Source of the DNA: an uncultured Psychroserpens sp.
GTDB taxonomy: Bacteria > Bacteroidota > Bacteroidia > Flavobacteriales > Flavobacteriaceae
Direction: 5' to 3'
Assembly (NCBI RefSeq): GCF_947503375.1
Contig: NZ_CANNDQ010000003.1
Location: 186,001-250,000, forward strand
DNA: 64,000 bases
The notes under the pieces were generated by a model. That model was not told the origin of the DNA and did not search any database. It worked only from the letters and a program-made list of their open reading frames with translations. The position numbers and the translations under genes are program-made. Positions 9,727-20,600 of this stretch are shown here, piece after piece; the first letter of the stretch is position 1, and each line of letters starts with the position of its first letter.

Positions 9727-10788
9727 ATGATTAAAACAGATATACTGATTATTGGAGCTGGTCCTACAGGATTGTTCACTGTTTTTGAAGCTGGTCTGCT
9801 CAAATTGAAATGTCATTTGATAGACGCATTGCCACAACCTGGAGGTCAATGTTCTGAAATATACCCTAAAAAACCTATTTATGACATTCCTGCTTATCCA
9901 GAAATTTTAGCTGGAGATTTAACTGAAAAATTATTAGAGCAGTGTAAACAATTTGAACCTGGATTTACATTAGGTGAACGTGCAGAAACAATTGAGAAAC
10001 AAGAGGATGGTACATTTATTGTTACTACCAATAAAGGCACAAAACATCATGCGCCTGTTGTAGCTATTGCAGGCGGACTAGGAAGTTTTGAACCACGTAA
10101 ACCTTTAATACATAATATCGCAGACTTTGAAGATAAAGGTGTAGAGTATATCATAAAGAATCCTGAAATTTATAGAAATAAGAAAGTGGTTATCGCTGGA
10201 GGTGGAGACTCCGCATTAGATTGGAGTATTTTTTTAAGTGATGTTGCGAGTGAAATCACTTTAATTCACAGGAGGAATGAGTTTAGAGGTCATTTAGATT
10301 CTGTTGAAAAAGTTCAAGAACTCAAAAATAAAGGTAAGATAAATTTGATTACACCTGCCGAAGTCATTGGAATTGTTGGTGACGAAAAAGTGAAAGCAAT
10401 AGTTGTAAAACAAGCATTACATATTGAAAAGGAGTTTGAGATAGAATGTGATCATTTTGTTCCACTTTTTGGACTGTCACCAAAATTAGGACCAATCGGA
10501 AATTGGGGATTAGAGATAGAAAAAAATGCAATTAAAGTTAATAATGCCTTAGATTATCAGACCAATATTCCAGGTGTTTTCGCTATTGGAGATGTGAATA
10601 CATATCCAGGCAAATTAAAGTTAATTCTCTGTGGTTTTCATGAAGCCACCTTAATGTGTCAAGCGGCATATCAAATCATTAACCCTGGGAAGCGATATGT
10701 TTTAAAATACACAACTGTTAGTGGTGTTGACGGATTTGATGGTACGCGTAAGGAAGCGCCTAAAGCGGTTGTAAAAGCAATAGAATAG
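9727..10788 (+). CDS. Ferredoxin--NADP reductase (thioredoxin-reductase-like)
   Basis: DILIIGAGPTGLFTVFEAGLLKLKCHLIDALPQPGGQCSEIYPKKPIYDIPAYP; second GGGDSALDW nucleotide-binding motif. Confidence 0.9.
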   Translation: MIKTDILIIGAGPTGLFTVFEAGLLKLKCHLIDALPQPGGQCSEIYPKKPIYDIPAYPEILAGDLTEKLLEQCKQFEPGFTLGERAETIEKQEDGTFIVTTNKGTKHHAPVVAIAGGLGSFEPRKPLIHNIADFEDKGVEYIIKNPEIYRNKKVVIAGGGDSALDWSIFLSDVASEITLIHRRNEFRGHLDSVEKVQELKNKGKINLITPAEVIGIVGDEKVKAIVVKQALHIEKEFEIECDHFVPLFGLSPKLGPIGNWGLEIEKNAIKVNNALDYQTNIPGVFAIGDVNTYPGKLKLILCGFHEATLMCQAAYQIINPGKRYVLKYTTVSGVDGFDGTRKEAPKAVVKAIE

Positions 10789-11120
10789 TGGAGCAGGACG
10801 TAACGATTAAAATTACAGATAGAGATGGGGTTATTCATGAGGTTTTAGCGCCAACAGATATGGCAATGAATTTAATGGAAGTAGTTCGTTCTTACGAATT
10901 AGCTCCAGAAGGTACTATTGGTATTTGTGGTGGAATGGCAATGTGTGCTTCTTGTCAGTGTTATGTGAAATCTGAACATGAACTTCCTGAAATGCAAGAT
11001 GACGAAGAAGCCATGTTAAGTGAAGCATTCTACGTTAAAGATAATTCGCGTTTAGGATGTCAATTACCCATTACTCCTGAAATGGAAGGTCTTGAGGTTG
11101 AATTGGCGCCTGAGGGTTAA
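10788..11120 (+). CDS. 2Fe-2S ferredoxin
   Basis: GICGGMAMCASCQCYV ... RLGCQLP cysteine pattern; GTG start overlapping upstream stop. Confidence 0.9.
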   Translation: MEQDVTIKITDRDGVIHEVLAPTDMAMNLMEVVRSYELAPEGTIGICGGMAMCASCQCYVKSEHELPEMQDDEEAMLSEAFYVKDNSRLGCQLPITPEMEGLEVELAPEG

Positions 11121-12013
11121 TCAGTTTTATAATCCATCAATTTTTTTGGTCCTTCTAGAAGGATTCTAACTATTTTTAAAGTACCATCGTCTGTTGTTGC
11201 TATTTGCCATTTGATAAGAGAAATTTCACCATTTTCTATTTCAATACCTGTAATACTTCTAGGGTGAACACAGCTTCCATCATTAAAAAAGGCAATATCA
11301 CCTGGTTCTGGAAAACGAGGTCGATGCGTATGACCAACAACTGTAATTAGATTATTATTTTCAATAATCCACTTTTTTGTTCTGCGCTCAACTTTAATAA
11401 GTTCTTTATAATTTTTAGCAGGGCTTGTTGGGTCAGCTATTCCCATGACGTTTAATGGCTTCCAAAGAATTCTAACCATAAATCGACTCCATTTCCAAAA
11501 TAAATAATTCCACCAATCTGCTTGATGTCCATGTGCAAGAAATAACTCTTGTCCAGTTTCAGAATGTTTTAAAACTACAGCTTCATGATATTGGATATTA
11601 CAAAACAATTCAACATCCTCTCCAATTTTAGGGTCGAAAAAACTCGAGAGCTGTTTTTCAACATATTTAGGATCTCGATAAACCATATCATGGTTGCCCC
11701 AAATCATATGTAAACGATTTTGTTCATGAAATAATTTCATGAGCATATACACATTTTTATGTGCGTTTAGAATAGATTCAAAAGAAAGGTTTTCCCATAA
11801 TTCATCACCATCACCGAGCTCGCAATAACTAAAACCTTCAGCATAATAATGCTTCAATGCGTGAAAATAAATATTTCTGTTATTTGCAAAATCATCAGCA
11901 AAACTGTTATCACCTCTATGACAATCACTAAACAAAATAAATTTACTAGAGTTGTCAAACGGAACAACTTTAGCATTTTTATATGCACGATCCAATCTGG
12001 TTTTTGATGACAT
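11117..12013 (-). CDS. Metallophosphoesterase
   Basis: FSDCHRGDN...GDGDELWEN...WGNHDMVY...AHGHQADWW...VVGHTHRPRF. Confidence 0.88.
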   Translation of the reverse strand: MSSKTRLDRAYKNAKVVPFDNSSKFILFSDCHRGDNSFADDFANNRNIYFHALKHYYAEGFSYCELGDGDELWENLSFESILNAHKNVYMLMKLFHEQNRLHMIWGNHDMVYRDPKYVEKQLSSFFDPKIGEDVELFCNIQYHEAVVLKHSETGQELFLAHGHQADWWNYLFWKWSRFMVRILWKPLNVMGIADPTSPAKNYKELIKVERRTKKWIIENNNLITVVGHTHRPRFPEPGDIAFFNDGSCVHPRSITGIEIENGEISLIKWQIATTDDGTLKIVRILLEGPKKLMDYKTD

Positions 12014-12135
12014 GGCTAAACTTTTAACTAAAATAAGCAGAAATTAATCATTGCGAATGATCCCTTACTTGATTTTTCAATTGCCGAGAGTACAAATTTG
12101 ATATAATTCATAAATTCAAAGATATGATTAAAGCA

Positions 12136-12174
12136 TAAAAAATGCCTCTCAAAGCTAAGAAGCATTTTTTACAA
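12136..12174. terminator. Hairpin terminator
   Basis: aaaaaatgcctctcaaagctaagaagcatttttt. Confidence 0.5.
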
Positions 12175-12217
12175 TTAAATATCTAAGCAAAATTGTTATA
12201 CTCATTAGTCTTAGTGC

Positions 12218-13396
12218 TTATTTAAAGGCATTAAGACCTGTGATATCCAATCCTGTAATTAACAAATGAATGTCATGAGTACCTTCATAAGTAATAACGC
12301 TTTCAAGATTCATCATATGTCTCATGATACTATATTCTCCAGTAATACCCATTCCACCAAGCATTTGTCTTGCTTCACGAGCTATTTTGATGGCCATATC
12401 AACATTATTACGTTTTGCCATTGAAATTTGAGCAGATGTTGCTCTATTTTCATTTTTTAATTGACCTAAACGAAATGCTAACAGTTGAGCTTTGGTGATT
12501 TCAGTGATCATTTCAGCTAATTTTTTTTGTTGTAATTGGAAAGCTCCAATTGGTTTGCCAAACTGAATACGCTCTTTCGCATAACGAAGCGCAGTATCGT
12601 AACAATCCATAGCCGCTCCAATTGCTCCCCAAGCAATACCATAACGAGCAGAATCCAAACAACCTAAAGGTGCACCTAATCCTGATTTATTTGGTAAAAG
12701 ATTTTCTTTTGGGACTTTTACATCTTGGAAGATAAGTTCACCTGTTGCACTAGCACGAAGTGACCATTTATTGTGAGTCTCTGGAGTAGAAAACCCTTCC
12801 ATACCACGTTCTACGATAAGCCCATGAATTCTACCTTCTTCATTTTTAGCCCATACAACAGCAACATTACAGAAAGGTGAATTAGAGATCCATAATTTTG
12901 CTCCATTAAGAAGATAGTGATCTCCCATATCTTTAAAATTGGTAGTCATTCCACCAGGATTACTTCCATGGTCTGGTTCGGTTAAACCAAACGAACCCAT
13001 CCATTCACCAGTAGCTAATTTTGGCAAAAACTTTTGACGTTGTTCTTCAGTACCATATTTCCAAATAGGATACATTACTAGAGATGATTGTACAGAAGCA
13101 GTACTTCTTACACCAGAATCACCACGTTCAATTTCTTGCATGATTAAACCATAAGAAATTTGATCTAATCCAGCACCTCCATATTCAGCTGGAATATAAG
13201 GCCCAAAAGCACCAATTTCGGCTAAACCATTTATAATCTGTTTGGGAAATTCGGCTTTTTGGGCATACTCCTCAATGATTGGCGATACATCTCGCTTTAC
13301 CCAATCTCTAGCTGCGTCACGTACTAATTTATGTTCTTCAGAAAGTAAATCGTCTAGATTATAATAATCTGGCGCTTCAAATAAATCTGGTTTCAT
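12218..13396 (-). CDS. Acyl-CoA dehydrogenase (glutaryl-CoA dehydrogenase-like)
   Basis: FGLTEPDHGSNPGGMTT; KLWISNSPF; GMGITGEYSIMRHMMNLESVITYEGTHDIHLLITG. Confidence 0.88.
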   Translation of the reverse strand: MKPDLFEAPDYYNLDDLLSEEHKLVRDAARDWVKRDVSPIIEEYAQKAEFPKQIINGLAEIGAFGPYIPAEYGGAGLDQISYGLIMQEIERGDSGVRSTASVQSSLVMYPIWKYGTEEQRQKFLPKLATGEWMGSFGLTEPDHGSNPGGMTTNFKDMGDHYLLNGAKLWISNSPFCNVAVVWAKNEEGRIHGLIVERGMEGFSTPETHNKWSLRASATGELIFQDVKVPKENLLPNKSGLGAPLGCLDSARYGIAWGAIGAAMDCYDTALRYAKERIQFGKPIGAFQLQQKKLAEMITEITKAQLLAFRLGQLKNENRATSAQISMAKRNNVDMAIKIAREARQMLGGMGITGEYSIMRHMMNLESVITYEGTHDIHLLITGLDITGLNAFK

Positions 13397-13516
13397 TTGT
13401 TTTGTTTTATTAGTTTTTAAATGTCAAAAACTACTGTTGCAGTTCTAGTCATTTAGACTTAAAATTTGTTTGGGTAACAAAAGTAACGAAAACGTTTTCA
13501 GTGCACAATTTTAAAA

Positions 13517-14230
13517 CTACATTTTCAAATAAAAATCCTTTGTTAAATTGATGTAGTCTTCTGTGTATTGATGGCGAGCTGTTTCGATTATAAGTTCAGA
13601 TATTTTGGTGTTGGTTTTAATAAATGAAAACTCAATAAGGCTGCGCTTTATTTCGGATGAGATCTTACCTCTAACGTGAGTAATCCGTTTTGGGTAAAGA
13701 GATAATTTTGATGCAATACCTTTGATTTTTTCTTCTTCAGAAATAGGTATGACTACTGAAAATAAGCCATATTCAGATAATAAACTAGCCACACTTTCAA
13801 GCAACTGTTGAAAAGGCATGGCGTCTTGAAATCGTGCTAAATCTCGCTGGTTATTTTTAGTTTTATAGCTCTCAGGATAAAAAGGTGGATTACAAATAAT
13901 TAAATCATAGGTGTCGTCTGCTTCATCTACAAATTCTTCAAGCGATGCATGATAGCAAAATAAGCGGTCGTACCATGGTGATTGCTCAAAGTTATCTACA
14001 CATTGCTCAAATGTTAGGTCGTCAATTTCAATAGCCTCAATAAGTTCAGCAGAGCTTCGTTGAGCTAGCATTAGGGATAGAATACCAGTTCCAGCACCAA
14101 TGTCTAAAATTGAAAATGGTTGATTTTGTATTGAAGTCCAAGCGCCTAAAAGCACACCATCTGTGCCTATCTTCATAGCGCATTGGTCTTGTCTTACAGC
14201 GAATTGTTTGAATACAAATGGCTTATTCAT
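13517..14230 (-). CDS. trmN6: tRNA1(Val) (adenine(37)-N6)-methyltransferase-like
   Basis: [22 protein letters not shown]-like start; [29 protein letters not shown] (NPPF). Confidence 0.87.
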   Translation of the reverse strand: [237 protein letters not shown]

Positions 14231-14783
14231 CTAAATACAGATCGATTAACCCTTCTGGAGTATCTACGTAGATGGTTTTATTTTTTTTATCAATTTTAGA
14301 AATAAATTTGTCATTCATTGGGATTAAGATCTCAATGCCATTTCTATCTATTTCAAAAAGCGACTGTGCAGTAGAATCGTTAACAGAAGTAATTACACCT
14401 ACGTGTCCAAAAGCTTTGTCTTGAACTTTAAAACCAATGATCTCGTGAAAATAAAATTTATCATCATCCAGTTTAGGCAAAAATTCAAGAGGTAAGTATA
14501 GTTCACTTTTTATAAGTGCATCTGCATCTTCTTCTGAGTCTACATCTTCAAACTTCACTCGAAGTAATTCAGACTTGTGCAATTGAGAGGATTCAATAAA
14601 AAAAGGAACAAGATGATTACGAAGCTCTACAAAAACAGATTCCATATTTTCGTAAAGTTTGGGCTCATCAGTATCTAATTTTACCAATAATTCGCCCTTA
14701 AAACTGTATTTTTTTACAATCTTACCTAAAAAGAAACACTCTTTTTTATCCATTGTTTTTAGAAATAAAAAACTCCGACACAT
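14223..14783 (-). CDS. rimM: 16S rRNA processing protein RimM
   Basis: CFFLGKIVKKYSFKGELLVKLDTDEP; PRC barrel FHEIIGFKV...IEILIPMNDKFISKID; adjacent to rpsP. Start may be the internal Met (MDKKECFF). Confidence 0.9.
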   Translation of the reverse strand: MCRSFLFLKTMDKKECFFLGKIVKKYSFKGELLVKLDTDEPKLYENMESVFVELRNHLVPFFIESSQLHKSELLRVKFEDVDSEEDADALIKSELYLPLEFLPKLDDDKFYFHEIIGFKVQDKAFGHVGVITSVNDSTAQSLFEIDRNGIEILIPMNDKFISKIDKKNKTIYVDTPEGLIDLYLDE

Positions 14784-14818
14784 TTGTGACGGAGTTTAAA
14801 AGTATAAAAAATAATTTT

Positions 14819-15340
14819 CTATTCTTCTTCGCTTGAAGCAACAACTTCACCTTCAGCTTGTGCTTCTTCAGTGACCTCAGCTTCCTCTTCAACAGGAGCT
14901 GCTGCTGCAATTCTAGCTTCATTTACAGCTTTCTCAGCGGCTAATGCTTCAGCTTTAGCTTTTTGTTGAGCTTCAGATAGACCTTCAGCTTTAGACTGAA
15001 TTTTGGCCGCTTTTTCTTCTAACCAAGCATTGAATTTTTCTTCAGCTTGTTCTTCAGTTAAAGCGCCTTTTCTAACTCCACCAGCTAAGTGATTTTTTAG
15101 CATTGCGCCTTTGTAAGATAAAATTGCTCTGGCTGTATCTGTTGGTTGTGCACCATTTTGCAACCATTGTACTGCACCATCAACATTTAATTCAACTGTT
15201 GCTGGGTTAGTATTTGGATTGTAAGCACCTAATTTTTCTAAGTATTTACCATCTCTTTTTGCTCGCGCATCAGCTGCTACGATCCAGTAGTAAGGCTTCC
15301 CTTTTTTACCGTGTCTTTGTAATCTAATTTTTACAGGCAT
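14819..15340 (-). CDS. rpsP: 30S ribosomal protein S16 with extended acidic/Ala-rich C-terminus
   Basis: [44 protein letters not shown]; start trimmed from the 15391 ORF start. Confidence 0.95.
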   Translation of the reverse strand: MPVKIRLQRHGKKGKPYYWIVAADARAKRDGKYLEKLGAYNPNTNPATVELNVDGAVQWLQNGAQPTDTARAILSYKGAMLKNHLAGGVRKGALTEEQAEEKFNAWLEEKAAKIQSKAEGLSEAQQKAKAEALAAEKAVNEARIAAAAPVEEEAEVTEEAQAEGEVVASSEEE

Positions 15341-15533
15341 AAATTTAATTAATTTGTGAGGTTCTCGACCTCTATTATTAATGAGGCGCAAAGATAATAC
15401 AATTATTTAATTTAGAACATTTTATTTGAAATTAAGTAATATTGAAATTTTATTATACTTTTGGGAGTCCAAAAACGTTATATTTGAACCTAACTGAGCC
15501 TCATTTATGTTTAGAGGAAGAAAAATTAAGTCA

Positions 15534-16925
15534 ATGAAAAGATTAGCTATACTTTTTATAACAGCATTGCTATTTGTTAGTTGTGGTGATGAAGTTGAAT
15601 TTAATTCACCATCCATACAAGGAAATAAAGATTATGTGCTCTGGAGAGCAGAGTTTTTCAATGCTGCTATTGATGTTAATGGTTTTTTAACCATTACTGG
15701 TGGTAATAATGTAGAAACATTAATGCTTAAAATACCTTCGGTTGCTGTAGGAACCTATGTTTTAGGAGATGTAAATTCAATGGAAGCACGTTTTATTGCG
15801 GCAGATGGGACAGTGTTTTCTACAAATAATAGACCAGATCCGAGTCTTACAATTTATCCTGAATATGGTCGAATCAAATTAGATGAGATATTTAATAATA
15901 CGTTTACTGGATCATTTAGATTTAATGCTTTTGATGAAACCGGCTTACGTGTCGTTAATTTTAGCGGAACACAAGAAGATCCAGTTACAGGAGGTGTTTT
16001 TTATAGAGTACCATTGACCTCAGGAAGTATTCCTGCTATGGTATTTACATGTACAGATGGAGAAGATCAATCAGCTATTGCTCAAGCGGCTTATGAAGCC
16101 ACATTTGCTGATAATGTTGAGTTTGTGGATAGTGATAATTACATTGCGACCTGTACAGCTTATTCTGAAGCTTTACAAACACAAAAAGTGTATTGCGGAG
16201 ACCTGAGTGGTATCATACAAGGCACAATTAATAGTTTAAATGATTGTGTGTTTCCTTGTAGTTTAGCCGAACAAAATAGAAATACTGCGCAGTTAGCAAT
16301 TGAAAACGCTACCATTGGAAATTATCTAGATGCTTGTGCTAATTTCCAAACATACTTGGAACAGCAAATTGAATTTTGTGGAGATCCAGACGGTAGTATA
16401 CAAGCTAGAATAGACAATTTAGATTGTGGAGATGACGATAGTGACGGCATCCCAAATTTCTTTGAAGATTTTGATGGTGATGGCAATTTAGATAATGATG
16501 ATACTGATGCTGATGGGATTGCTAATTATTTAGATGATGACGATGATGGTGATGGAATATTAACTATAGACGAAGCAAAGGATGTTGATGGCAACCCAAT
16601 TGATACCGATGGTGACACAGATGTAGATTATCTAGACAACGATGATGATGGCGATGGTATCTTGACAATAAATGAAACGGGTGATACAGATGGCGATGGC
16701 ATTATGAATTATTTAGATAATGATGACGATGGTGATGGTGTATTTACGGTTTTTGAAACAGGAGATACAGATGGTGATGGAACAGAAGATTATTTAGATA
16801 ACGATGATGATGGCGATGGGTTGTTAACGATTGATGAGGATGCAGACCCTAACGCTGATGGTGATCCAGCTGATGCTATAGATACAGATGGAGATACGAT
16901 TCCAGATTATTTAGATGACATGTAA
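15534..16925 (+). CDS. Lipoprotein with Asp/Gly-rich calcium-binding (thrombospondin type 3-like) repeats
   Basis: MKRLAILFITALLFVSCGD lipobox; repeated DxDxDGxxNYLDNDDDGDGxxT. Confidence 0.82.
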   Translation: MKRLAILFITALLFVSCGDEVEFNSPSIQGNKDYVLWRAEFFNAAIDVNGFLTITGGNNVETLMLKIPSVAVGTYVLGDVNSMEARFIAADGTVFSTNNRPDPSLTIYPEYGRIKLDEIFNNTFTGSFRFNAFDETGLRVVNFSGTQEDPVTGGVFYRVPLTSGSIPAMVFTCTDGEDQSAIAQAAYEATFADNVEFVDSDNYIATCTAYSEALQTQKVYCGDLSGIIQGTINSLNDCVFPCSLAEQNRNTAQLAIENATIGNYLDACANFQTYLEQQIEFCGDPDGSIQARIDNLDCGDDDSDGIPNFFEDFDGDGNLDNDDTDADGIANYLDDDDDGDGILTIDEAKDVDGNPIDTDGDTDVDYLDNDDDGDGILTINETGDTDGDGIMNYLDNDDDGDGVFTVFETGDTDGDGTEDYLDNDDDGDGLLTIDEDADPNADGDPADAIDTDGDTIPDYLDDM

Positions 16926-17065
16926 TTGTTAATAACTATTAAACCTTTGTTAAAGATGTTAAATTGTTTGATTTTTCCTACAAAAAATATTAGATTATAG
17001 TACTTGATGTGAAACAATACGCATCATAAAAAAAAGTATTGAAATTTTAAAATGTAATAGATATA

Positions 17066-17515
17066 ATGAAGTATTCAGAAGAAATTTCAAAAAAATTAAA
17101 TGAATTATTAATTAAGAATTACGATGCTGAAAAAGGCTATTTAAATGCCATCGACAATGTAGAAAGTGATAGGTTAAAAATGTTTTTTAAGCGGAGAGCA
17201 TCAGAGCGAAGTGAATTTGCTAAAGAGCTGAGAACAGAAATCTTACAATACGGACAAGTTCCTGAGGATTCAGGCAGTTTCAAGGGGACAATGCATCGCA
17301 ATTGGATGACATTAAAATCAACTTTTAATTCGAATAGTGAAGAAGCGATACTAGAGGAAGCGATACGAGGAGAAGAGACTAGCTTAGAAGTATATAATGA
17401 GCTTATTACAGAGCCTAACTTACCACCAAGTATTGATGCCTTATTATTAAAGCATAGAAATGCGATTCAGTCTGCAATTAACACTGAAAAGGTGCATGAA
17501 GAACTGGTGTCATAA
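17066..17515 (+). CDS. PA2169/DUF2383-like four-helix-bundle protein
   Basis: LNELLIKNYDAEKGYLNAIDNVESDRLKMFFKRRASERSEFAKEL...LEEAIRGEETSLEVYNELI. Confidence 0.8.
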   Translation: MKYSEEISKKLNELLIKNYDAEKGYLNAIDNVESDRLKMFFKRRASERSEFAKELRTEILQYGQVPEDSGSFKGTMHRNWMTLKSTFNSNSEEAILEEAIRGEETSLEVYNELITEPNLPPSIDALLLKHRNAIQSAINTEKVHEELVS

Positions 17516-17532
17516 CATCTTATAAATAAAGT

Positions 17533-17562
17533 AAAAGGTCAGCTATTTAGCTGACCTTTTTT
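17533..17562. terminator. Strong rho-independent terminator
   Basis: aaaaggtcagcta tttagctgacctttt followed by T run. Confidence 0.85.
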
Positions 17563-17672
17563 GTTTACAACTGTTCATAACTTTTGCTTTAAAAAAGAGG
17601 AGTTTATTTGTAAATTTATAGACTTACTTCTGATCATTTTTCTGAAGGGAACTCATAAAATATTTAAAGTGC

Positions 17673-20600
17673 ATGTATTTAATTTTTGATACCGAAACCA
17701 CAGGACTGCCAAAGCGTTGGGACGCTCCAATTACGGATACTGATAATTGGCCTAGATGCATACAGATCGCATGGCAATTACATGACGACATGGGGAACTG
17801 TATGGATCATCAAGATTATTTAGTACAACCCGATGGATTTAATATCCCTTATGATGCAGAAAAGATCCATGGTATTTCTACCGAACTCGCCCAAGAACAA
17901 GGCGTTTCGCTGAAAGAAGTTCTTGAAAAATTCAACAACGCATTATCTAAAACTAAATTTGTTGTGGGACAAAATGTGAAATTTGACCTGAACATCATGG
18001 GAGCAGAGTTTGTAAGATTAGAAATCGCTAATCAACTTCAAGAGCTTCCCGTTTTAGATACTTGTACAGAACATACTGCTGAACTGTGCAAGATCCCTGG
18101 AGGACGTGGAGGGAAATTTAAATTACCTACACTAACTGAATTACATCAATTCTTGTTTAATGTACCTTTTGCAGAAGCGCATAATGCTACAGCCGATGTT
18201 GAAGCCACTACGCGTTGCTTTTTGGAACTTATTCGTTTAGAAGAATATACTAAAGAAGAACTAGACGTACAGCCAGACTATTTTAAACGGTTTAATAAAG
18301 AGAACCCACAGCCAATTCAGCTTATAGGATTAAAGCATATAAACCTTAAAAGAGAGAGTGCTAAAATTAATGAGCGGTTACAGAAATTACAGAGCGATGG
18401 TATTTCTGATGCTGAGTTGAAAGAGAATGTTTCTGATCTAGTAGATGTTGATTTTGTGCATTTACACAATCATTCACAATTTTCAGTATTACAATCTACA
18501 ATAAGTATTTCAGATTTAGTTGCCGCTGCAGCTGAGCATAATATGCCTGCAGTAGCACTAACAGATCATGCAAACATGATGGGTGCATTCCATTTTGTAA
18601 AGGCAATTAATAATCATAATAAATCTGTTAAAGCGAAGAATAATGACACAGAAAACAATGATGAAATTGCTAAATTAAAAGAAATAAAACCCATAATTGG
18701 TTGTGAATTCTTTGTGTGTGAAAATCATACAGATAAAACTAGGAAAGACAATGGTTATCAGATCGTTTTAATTGCAAAAAATAAAAACGGTTATCATAAC
18801 CTTGCTAAATTGTCATCACACGCATTTGTTGACGGATTTTATTACCTGCCTAGAATAGATAAAAAACTCATTCAACAATACAAAGAAGATTTAATATGTC
18901 TTACAGGAAATTTATATGGAGAAGTGCCTAGTAAGATTTTAAATGTTGGAGAAAATCAAGCAGAGGAAGCTTTGCTGTGGTGGAAAGAAGAGTTTGATAA
19001 CGATCTCTATATAGAGATCATGCGACATCATCAAGAAGATGAAGATCGGGTTAATCAAGTACTGATCAAGCTAGCACAGAAACATGAGGTGAAATTGGTT
19101 GCAACGAATAACACCTATTATTGTAAACAAGAAGACGCAAATGCACATGATATTTTACTGTGTGTAAAAGATGGTGAAAAGCAAGAAACTCCAATTGGTA
19201 GAGGAAGAGGATATCGTTACGGTTTGCCAAACCAAGAATATTATTTCAAGTCATCAGATGAAATGAAGGCATTATTTAAAGATATTCCTCAGGCTATAGT
19301 AAATATACAAGACATTGTAAATAAGGTTGAGGCATTTCAATTAGCCAGAGATGTCTTATTGCCAGCATTTGATATTCCTGATGAGTTTAAAGATGAAACA
19401 GACTTGGTTGACGGCGGAAAACGTGGAGAGAATGCCTATCTCAAACATTTGACCTATGAAGGTGCTAAAAAACGTTATGAAGAGCTAACACCAGAAATTA
19501 CTGAACGTTTAGACTTTGAGTTGAGTGTTATTGAAAACACTGGGTATCCAGGCTATTTCTTAATTGTAGAAGACTTTATCAGAGAAGCTCGAAACATGAA
19601 CGTAGCTGTTGGTCCAGGGAGAGGCTCTGCTGCGGGCTCTGTAGTTGCATATTGTCTTTGGATAACCAATATCGACCCTTTGAAATACGATTTACTTTTT
19701 GAGCGTTTTTTAAATCCAGATCGAATTAGCATGCCAGACATCGATATCGATTTTGATGATGAAGGTAGAAGTCGTGTAATGGATTATGTTATCGAAAAAT
19801 ATGGTGCTAATCAAGTAGCTCAGATTATTACCTACGGTACAATGGCTGCCAAATCTTCTATTAGAGATACCGCTAGAGTACTAGATTTACCTTTGTTTGA
19901 TGCAGATAGGATTGCTAAACTAATTCCGACCATGTCTAAGTTGAATAAGATTTTCGCCTTAGATGAAAAAGAGTTGAGTAAAAAGTTTAGAGCAGAAGAT
20001 CTAGAAAAGGTTAATCAGCTTCTCAACATTGCTGATGGAAGTGACTTGGAATCAGAAACGGTAAATCTAGCTAGAACACTAGAAGGCTCAGTGAGAAATA
20101 CAGGAATTCATGCCTGTGGTGTTATTATAACACCAGACGATATTACCAAGTTTGTTCCTGTAGCAACAGCAAAAGACTCAGACCTATACGTGACTCAATT
20201 TGATAACTCTGTAGTTGAAGATGCAGGACTATTAAAAATGGATTTTTTAGGGTTAAAGACCTTAACTTTAATTAAAGACACAGTAAAAATCGTAAAGGCA
20301 AAGCATAATATTTTGTTAGATCCTGAGAACTTTCCGTTAGATGATCTAAAGACCTATGAGCTTTTTCAACGAGGTGAAACGGTAGGAGTATTCCAGTATG
20401 AATCACCAGGAATGCAAAAGCATTTAAGAGATTTAAAGCCTACTGTTTTTGAAGATTTGATTGCGATGAACGCTCTCTACAGGCCTGGTCCAATGGAATA
20501 TATTCCAAGTTTTGTAAGGCGTAAGCATGGAGACGAAGAAATTGACTATGATCTTCCTGCTATGGAAGAGTACTTGAAAGAAACTTATGGAATCACAGTC

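Noticed and set aside
15422-15616. 64-aa minus-strand ORF
   Set aside because: Overlaps start of lipoprotein gene; no motif, no plausible translation context.
16430-16920. Regular gat-rich repeats considered as CRISPR or satellite
   Set aside because: In-frame codons for Asp/Gly-rich calcium-binding repeats; no conserved repeat/unique spacer structure. No CRISPR array seen in the window.
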